A stretch of DNA of 64,000 nucleotides from Pontibacter beigongshangensis (lineage in GTDB: Bacteria > Bacteroidota > Bacteroidia > Cytophagales > Hymenobacteraceae), in assembly GCF_014332515.1 (NCBI RefSeq), contig NZ_VFSD01000023.1, forward strand, positions 1-64,000. The letters run 5' to 3'. Below the pieces are notes generated by a model that was given only the letters and a program-made list of their open reading frames with translations, searched no databases and was not told where the DNA came from. Positions 58,723 to 64,000 of this stretch are shown here, one piece after another; the first letter of the stretch is position 1; every line of letters starts with the position of its first letter. The translations under genes were made by a program, and so were the position numbers.

Positions 58723-61014
58723 ATGAAACGGATATTGTTCTGTGTCGTGTGCCTGTTGGCATGGTGGCACTGTGCCTGCGCACAAACAGGTACCAGTGGT
58801 CTGGTGATGGATGCGCTTACTAGAGAACCACTTTATGGCGTTAGCATTCGGCTGAAGCAGGCCAACACAGGTACCCAGACAGGTGCTGACGGGAGTTTTA
58901 AGCTGACGGATGCCTTGCCTACAGATACCCTCGTCTATTACTTTATTGGCTACAAATCCAGGGCGGTGGCGGTAGCCAACCATCAGAAAGCTGTGCTGCT
59001 GCAGCCATCTTCCAACTTGCTCGATCAGGTAATCGTGTCTGCCAGCCGCGAGGCGCAGGTGCGCACCGATGCCCCCATCGCCATTAGTGCCATCTCCAGA
59101 GAAGTCCTGCTCGATACCAGGGCCACCTCGCTGGAGCAGGTATTGAATAAGGTCAGCGGGGTGTATATGGTGAACCTCGGCAATGAGCAGCACACCATGG
59201 CCATCCGGCAGCCTATCGGATACAGAAGCCTCTTCCTGTACCTGGAAGACGGCATCCCGATCCGGACTGGCGGCAACTTTAACCACAACGCGCTGATTGA
59301 GATGAACATGGCCGCTCTGAAGACCATAGAGGTTATTCGGGGGCCGGCCTCCTCCCTGTATGGCAGCGAAGCCATTGGCGGGGCCATCAACTTTATCACG
59401 CAGTCGCCTTCGCAGCTCTTTACGGCCAAACTGCAGGCCGAGGCCAGCGACAGGGGCTACAGAAGAACTGATTTCAGCGTATCGAACACGGTAGGTAAAC
59501 TGGGGATTTATGCGGCCGGTTATTATGCCGCTCAACGAAACGGGGTAATCGAGCACAGCGATTTTGATAAACTGGCCCTGACCCTCCGCACCGACTACGC
59601 CCTGAACGACCGAAGCAAGCTGGTGACTTCTGCCAGCCTGGTAGACTATAAAACTGACCAGACCGGCGGCCTCGACAGCAAGCGCTTCTATGAGGAAGAG
59701 TACAGCAGCCTGCACACCTTTACCTACCGTAAAGTAAATGCCTTCCGGCTGAGAAGTACCCTGGAGCACGAGTGGAACGCTTTGAACAGCACCCGCCTCA
59801 CACTCTTTTTCCGCAACAACAGCATCGGGCAGAATCCTTTCTATGTCATCAAAAACACGGCAGGCAACTCCTTAAATGCAAAAGGAGAAATTAACGAGGA
59901 TGCCTTCCAGAGCTTTGGGCTGCTGGGGCAGCATCGCAAAACCTTTTCTTTTCTGAATGCCCAACTCATAGGCGGCCTGAGCGCAGACTATAGCCCCGCT
60001 GCCTACCATGCGCAGCAAATCGACATCGACAGAGATGATACCGGTAAATATATCCGCTATCATAACACAGGTGTATTACTGACGGATTATAACGTGAAAC
60101 TTCTGAACACGGCAGCTTATGCCCAGTTCGAGATGAATCCAATAGAAAAACTAAAGGCGGTTGCCTCCCTGCGCTACGACCGGATGGACTTTGCCTTTGA
60201 TAACCACCTGGAGCCAGGGGCGTTTTCGGGGGCACCAGATGAGAAGAACGGGTTTAATAGCCTGACTCCAAAGCTTGGCCTGACTTACGACCTGGGCAGG
60301 AGCAAGGGGCTGTATGCGAATTACAGCGTAGGGTTCACGCCTCCTCAGATCTCGGAGCTGTACCGGGGGGTGCAGGTGCCAGCACTAAAGCCTGCCAACT
60401 ATTACAACTACGAAGCTGGAGGCTGGCTTAGCTTTGCACAGGCCAAAGGTTACATCGACCTGAGCGTGTACCAGCTCGATGGCATCAACGAAATAGTATC
60501 GGTGCGCTTAGATGATGGCTCTTACGAGAACCAGAACACGGGTAAAACCCGGCATCGGGGAGTGGAATATACTTTGCGGTACAATCCTTTCGAGTGTTTG
60601 GCTTTCCGGTTCAGTGGCACCAATGCCCGGCATACGTACCTTCGGTTTGTGGAGCGCGGGGCTGATTTTGGCGGGAACGAAATGGCCACAGCGCCACGGT
60701 TTATCAGCAATGCGGAGCTTACCTACAAACCCGCTTTCGCCCAAGGCCTGCGCCTAAGCCTGGAGTGGCAGCACCTTGGCAAATACTACATGGACCCGGC
60801 CAACTCTGAGACTTATAAGGGCTACGACCTGCTGCATGCCCGCCTGGGTTACCACATCAGGGGCTTTGATGTGTGGCTGAATATGCTGAACCTGGGAAAT
60901 GCCTTGTATGCCACCACTGCCGATAAGTTTGCTTATGGCCACAATTACCGGGTAGGCAGCCCACGCACCACACATGTGGGAGTGGCCTATACTTTTGCGG
61001 CGAAGTCGCGATAA
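58723..61014 (+). CDS. TonB-dependent outer-membrane receptor
   Basis: This 763-residue outer-membrane receptor has a signal peptide (MKRILFCVVCLLAWWHCACA) and a carboxypeptidase-regulatory-like domain (about 25-105; SGLVMDALTREPLYGVSIRL). A plug domain follows (about 115-225; LEQVLNKVSGVYMVN, IEVIRGPASSLYGSEAIGGAINFIT). The C-terminal beta barrel ends in VGVAYTFAAKSR. It resembles siderophore/vitamin/metal-type receptors rather than SusC. The start ATG 58723 gives a proper signal peptide. It is followed by a lipoprotein gene after 32 bp. The ligand is unknown. Confidence 0.9.
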   Translation: MKRILFCVVCLLAWWHCACAQTGTSGLVMDALTREPLYGVSIRLKQANTGTQTGADGSFKLTDALPTDTLVYYFIGYKSRAVAVANHQKAVLLQPSSNLLDQVIVSASREAQVRTDAPIAISAISREVLLDTRATSLEQVLNKVSGVYMVNLGNEQHTMAIRQPIGYRSLFLYLEDGIPIRTGGNFNHNALIEMNMAALKTIEVIRGPASSLYGSEAIGGAINFITQSPSQLFTAKLQAEASDRGYRRTDFSVSNTVGKLGIYAAGYYAAQRNGVIEHSDFDKLALTLRTDYALNDRSKLVTSASLVDYKTDQTGGLDSKRFYEEEYSSLHTFTYRKVNAFRLRSTLEHEWNALNSTRLTLFFRNNSIGQNPFYVIKNTAGNSLNAKGEINEDAFQSFGLLGQHRKTFSFLNAQLIGGLSADYSPAAYHAQQIDIDRDDTGKYIRYHNTGVLLTDYNVKLLNTAAYAQFEMNPIEKLKAVASLRYDRMDFAFDNHLEPGAFSGAPDEKNGFNSLTPKLGLTYDLGRSKGLYANYSVGFTPPQISELYRGVQVPALKPANYYNYEAGGWLSFAQAKGYIDLSVYQLDGINEIVSVRLDDGSYENQNTGKTRHRGVEYTLRYNPFECLAFRFSGTNARHTYLRFVERGADFGGNEMATAPRFISNAELTYKPAFAQGLRLSLEWQHLGKYYMDPANSETYKGYDLLHARLGYHIRGFDVWLNMLNLGNALYATTADKFAYGHNYRVGSPRTTHVGVAYTFAAKSR

Positions 61015-61046
61015 ATTCTTGTTTTCTGGTTTATAAACGCACCCTC

Positions 61047-62297
61047 ATGATGTTGTTCATTCAAAAAATAACCACCTTCTCTTTTTTCGGCCTGCTCCTG
61101 CTGGCAGGTTGTCAGGCAAACGTTTCGGATAGTGCAGAAACTGAATTGCCTGCTGCTCAAAGAATTTCCGGACTTGGTTTAGCGGCTTCGTGCCCCTATC
61201 TTACTCAAAACCGGGAGGGGCAGGCGGTGCTGAGCTGGGTGCAGGCAAGCGACCCGGCAGGCAACTACCTGCTGCATTATGCTGTTTCTGCGGACAGTGG
61301 CAAAACGTTTAACACACCACGAGCCATTCCCACTACCAAAGGCGTATACCCGCACGATGAAAACCTGTCGAAGATCCTGTTCCGGAAGAACGGGGACCTG
61401 ATCGCCATGTTTGCAGTAAGCAACCCAAACGACCAGAACAGCTACGCAGGCCTGGTCTACTATACCCAGTCCTTCGACGGGGGCAGCAACTGGACAGCGC
61501 CCAGGCAGCTGGCGGAGAATACAGCAGAGAGCATAGACGAGCGCTATTTTGACATGGAACTGTTGCCGGACGGCGAAGTGGCTGCCATCTGGTTGGACAG
61601 TCGCAAAGAGGCCGGGGCACATGGCTCCTCCCTCTACTTTGCCAGCACCAGGGGCCGCGAAGGCTTTGAGGGGGAGAAGGTAATAGATACGGACCTCTGC
61701 CAATGCTGCCGCACCGACCTGTACCTGGATGAGCGGGGGAAGCTGCACGTGGCCTACCGGGGTATTCTGAACAAGCAGATCCGGGACATGATGTACATGG
61801 TGTCGGCAGACGGTGGCAGGAGCTTTTCTAAACCAGCACGCATCAGCGAAGACAACTGGCTGATTGATGGCTGCCCCCACACCGGCCCGGCCATGACCTC
61901 TAACCAGAACGGCATGCACTACGCCTGGTTTACGATGGGAGGGGGCCATGGCGTATACTACGCCCAAAAGTCGCATGGCAAGGCATTCAGCCCGAGAGAA
62001 GCAGTTAGCCAGGCTCCCGCAGCCAAGCACCCGCAGATGGCCTCTTTCGGATCAGGTAAGCTGGCAATTGTATGGGACGAGCGCAGCCAGGAATCAGCAG
62101 GAGCCGGCAACTTTATCGGCTTGCAGCTGAGAGGGGAGAAGGGGGAACAGCTGCTGACGAAGCACCTGACACCGGATACCATCAGTGCCGTGTATCCGGT
62201 TATTATGCCTGTGAGCGAACACAATCTGCTTGTGGCTTATACGGTAAAATCTGATGGCCCGGCGGAGGTTTGGTATCAGGTAGTTGCCGGTAAGTAG
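61047..62297 (+). CDS. Asp-box (BNR/sialidase-like) lipoprotein
   Basis: This 416-residue lipoprotein (lipobox LLLAGCQAN) has a beta-propeller-like domain with Asp-box repeats: SADSGKTF, SFDGGSNWT and SADGGRSF. It carries a CQCC cluster in DTDLCQCCRTDLYLDE. The fold is that of exo-alpha-sialidases, but the catalytic arginine triad and nucleophilic tyrosine cannot be assigned by eye, so enzymatic activity is doubtful. The CxCC could bind a metal (inference). It is cotranscribed with the TonB receptor and may present the ligand to it. Confidence 0.8.
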   Translation: MMLFIQKITTFSFFGLLLLAGCQANVSDSAETELPAAQRISGLGLAASCPYLTQNREGQAVLSWVQASDPAGNYLLHYAVSADSGKTFNTPRAIPTTKGVYPHDENLSKILFRKNGDLIAMFAVSNPNDQNSYAGLVYYTQSFDGGSNWTAPRQLAENTAESIDERYFDMELLPDGEVAAIWLDSRKEAGAHGSSLYFASTRGREGFEGEKVIDTDLCQCCRTDLYLDERGKLHVAYRGILNKQIRDMMYMVSADGGRSFSKPARISEDNWLIDGCPHTGPAMTSNQNGMHYAWFTMGGGHGVYYAQKSHGKAFSPREAVSQAPAAKHPQMASFGSGKLAIVWDERSQESAGAGNFIGLQLRGEKGEQLLTKHLTPDTISAVYPVIMPVSEHNLLVAYTVKSDGPAEVWYQVVAGK

Positions 62298-62384
62298 GCT
62301 ATTGTCTTTTTGATGGGCCATAGAAGCTACTTTAACTGATAGCACACCAAGTACATCCAAGTAAATTTTGTTGAACAGAAGCAA

Positions 62385-62415
62385 AATTATTCCAATGAAA
62401 AAGACCCTCCAGAGG
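62385..62415 (+). repeat. Dispersed repeat, copy R
   Basis: AATTATTCCAATGAAAA, then AGACCCTCCAGAGG. Confidence 0.9.
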
Positions 62416-62578
62416 CATTTAGCCCTTGTTCCCTGGTCCTTCATCCGTAAGAAATTAGTTGATTGTACTCAGAACCAATGCACAGGACTTTTGATTAGTT
62501 AAGAGTTAAAAGTGAAATATGATTAAAGCTTGCCCTGGTCGTTCATTTCCAAAACAACCATTTAACAACCAACAATCA

Positions 62579-62609
62579 AATTATTCTAATGAAAAAGGCC
62601 CTCCGGAGC
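62579..62609 (+). repeat. Dispersed repeat, copy S
   Basis: AATTATTCTAATGAAAA, then AGGCCCTCCGGAG, followed by the CTG-rich tail CTTTGCTGCTGG. Confidence 0.92.
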
Positions 62610-62662
62610 TTTGCTGCTGGTTCTGCTGCACAGGCAGTTTTTATGGCAGCCTAGCACTACCT

Positions 62663-63646
62663 CTAAACGGGCCAGACATCGTCAGGAGATAAGGATACAG
62701 ATACTTTATCTCCTGCTTCGAACGGCACAGGGCCTGTTCTTACCGTAACAATTTTTTCTGCCAGCCGCACATCAACTTCATAATGGCTGCCGTAGTACTT
62801 CACCTGCTCTACGATTCCCGGGGTGCCCTGGCTTGTATCGGCGTGTATTTTAAAGTTCTCCGGTCGTACCAGCAAGCTTTTTTCGTTCAGTGCGGTGTCG
62901 GGTATGGCAGAAAGTGCTTTAGCCATGGCACCATGCAGAAGGTTATAGCTGCCGAACAGCGCTGCGGTGTACTCATTTACCGGCTGTTTGTAAATCTGCT
63001 CCGGCGTGCCTTGCTGGATGATCTGCCCGGCATGCAGCACCAGAATCTCATCTGCCCAGGAGAGCGTGTCCTGCGGGTCGTGGGAGATCAGGATGCAGGT
63101 GATGTCCAGCTTCTCGCCGATGTCGTGGATAATGGATTTCAGGATTTTTTTGTGGGCGCCGTCCAGGTTCGAAAAAGGCTCGTCGAGCAGGAGCAGGCGG
63201 GGTCTTTTTATCAGCAGCCTGGCCAGGGCAATGCGCTGGCGCTCCCCACCCGACAGCTGGTTTGTCTGGCGCTTGGTTAAATGGCTGATTCTGCAGACCT
63301 CATACAAGTCCTCTGCCTCCTGGGCTGAAAGCTTGTTGGCGTATTTCAGGATCTGCTCCACCCGCAAAAACTGGGGCAGCTCAAACTGCTGCGACAGGTA
63401 AAAGATATGCGGATGCCCCGGCACCAGTTTCTCGGCCGGGCCAATAACTTTTTTGCCCTCAAAAAACACCTCCCCGCTGCTGGGCTCTGTCAGTCCTGCT
63501 ATAATCTGCAGCAAGGTGCTTTTACCCGACCCGGTTTCTCCGGCAATGGCAATTTTCTTAAACTCCTGCTGCGAAAAACTGATATCCTTCAGAACAGCAT
63601 TTCCATTTTCCTGCAGACTTACTCCCGCTACTTCTAACAAACTCAT
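62663..63646 (-). CDS. ABC transporter ATP-binding protein with C-terminal TOBE domain
   Basis: This 327-residue ATPase resembles the spermidine/putrescine, iron or molybdate importer class. Walker A is GETGSGKST (36-44), the Q-loop is in YLSQQF, the signature is LSGGERQ (131-137), Walker B is LLLLDEP (151-157) and the switch histidine is in LISHD. Residues about 245-327 form a TOBE-like regulatory domain (SLLVRPENFKI, VSLSPDDVWPV). No permease or binding-protein gene is in the window; they may lie beyond its end. The substrate cannot be assigned. Confidence 0.9.
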   Translation of the reverse strand: MSLLEVAGVSLQENGNAVLKDISFSQQEFKKIAIAGETGSGKSTLLQIIAGLTEPSSGEVFFEGKKVIGPAEKLVPGHPHIFYLSQQFELPQFLRVEQILKYANKLSAQEAEDLYEVCRISHLTKRQTNQLSGGERQRIALARLLIKRPRLLLLDEPFSNLDGAHKKILKSIIHDIGEKLDITCILISHDPQDTLSWADEILVLHAGQIIQQGTPEQIYKQPVNEYTAALFGSYNLLHGAMAKALSAIPDTALNEKSLLVRPENFKIHADTSQGTPGIVEQVKYYGSHYEVDVRLAEKIVTVRTGPVPFEAGDKVSVSLSPDDVWPV

Positions 63647-64000
63647 ATAATTACAAATGGCTCTTCAGATTTTGCCTGTTTTCAGGGTTTGGCAGCTCAA
63701 AGCCTTTACCCGGGTGCAAATCTGATAATATATCCTTAAAGAAACATAGAAGAATCGACACGATCAAACACTTTGCCTGGCCGGGACTTTTCTGGTTGCC
63801 TGCTGCCTGCTGTTATTGCTGCCGGCTGTTGCTGGTCGAACCTGAGGAAGTGGCGCTATTGAAGAGAAAACGGCGGTGAATCAGTCATCAGCCGCGTATG
63901 CCGGCGCACACTAAAAGCCTGGCCGTGCAAACCAGGCACATCAGGTGCTACCGGAACTGTAGCAGGAGCCGCTGGCAATTATTCTAATCAAAACACCCCT
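63647..64000. other. Intergenic end of window
   Basis: No gene is seen in these last 354 bp. The window ends inside dispersed repeat copy T. Confidence 0.6.
63977..64000 (+). repeat. Dispersed repeat, copy T (cut by window end)
   Basis: AATTATTCTAATCAAAA followed by CACCCCT; the palindrome half is cut off by the window edge. Confidence 0.8.

Larger units (their letters stand above)
62298..62662. other. Intergenic region with two dispersed repeats
   Basis: Copies R and S of the dispersed repeat lie here in the same orientation about 165 bp apart. Nothing else is recognisable in these 365 bp. Confidence 0.7.

Noticed and set aside
10831-64000. Dispersed repeats considered as a CRISPR array or integron attC sites
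   Set aside because: Copies are kilobases apart, on both strands, with no regular spacers, no cas genes and no integrase or cassette structure.

Overview
The window looks like a chromosomal segment of an aerobic Bacteroidota bacterium, most likely Cytophagales and close to Pontibacter/Hymenobacteraceae. The grounds are: a Bacteroidetes-type three-gene succinate dehydrogenase with a cytochrome b558 anchor, proteins ending in the gliding-motility/T9SS type-B C-terminal domain, TAnnTTTG-type promoters with an upstream TTG about 20 bp away, a TonB receptor with a carboxypeptidase-like N-terminal domain, and nitrate and molybdenum cofactor genes of Bacteroidetes type. This placement comes from family recognition only, with no database search. 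I see no transposase, phage, plasmid or CRISPR feature.

Layout. 1-4.2 kb: FMN reductase and the sdhCAB operon (minus strand). 4.4-10.8 kb: two 917-residue secreted T9SS proteins that share a nearly identical, very GC-rich 1.6 kb 3' block, with a small DCC-family gene between them. 11-24 kb: housekeeping genes (fabD, folK, polyprenyl diphosphate synthase, aconitase, TlpA-like lipoprotein, thioesterase) and paaN, which is preceded by a perfect 510 bp tandem duplication. 24.6-29.3 kb: a CheY-like regulator facing a stressosome operon (RsbR, RsbS, RsbT, an RsbT-like/PP2C fusion, and an RsbT-like/histidine kinase fusion). 30.4-48.2 kb: a nitrate assimilation and molybdenum cofactor island: siroheme methyltransferase, nirB, nirD, moaC-moaB fusion, moeA, narK, a nitrate reductase fused to its own FAD/[2Fe-2S] reductase, a reductase-like protein fused to rubredoxin, a TauE/SafE permease, moaA, moaD, moaE, a SelW-like gene and mobA. 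48-50.4 kb: cytochrome c lipoprotein, SRPBCC protein, tRNA-Arg and tRNA-Pro. 50.6-54 kb: ArsR regulator and glucuronate-type genes (mannonate oxidoreductase, uxuA) behind a LacI-type palindrome. 54.9-57.7 kb: transhydrogenase pntAA-pntAB-pntB. 58.2-62.3 kb: Cys-containing mini-protein, TonB receptor and Asp-box lipoprotein. 62.7-63.6 kb: ABC transporter ATPase.

How the genes fit together. NarK brings in nitrate. The Mo-bis-MGD nitrate reductase fusion and siroheme NirBD would reduce it to ammonium using NAD(P)H. CobA starts siroheme synthesis, and the moa/moe/mob genes supply the molybdenum cofactor. The stressosome probably signals through a two-component output, because no sigma-B-type gene is present here.

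The most striking unexplained structure is a short dispersed repeat. I count 20 copies in 64 kb: a left block AATTATTCTAATGAAAA joined to a CCTCCGGAGG palindrome, often followed by CTG-rich sequence. Nearly all copies are intergenic, and one is embedded in the mobA reading frame. Other second-look items are the GC-rich cassette shared by the twin T9SS genes, the perfect duplication at paaN, a 34-35 bp inverted repeat enclosing one repeat copy, and the rubredoxin fusion.
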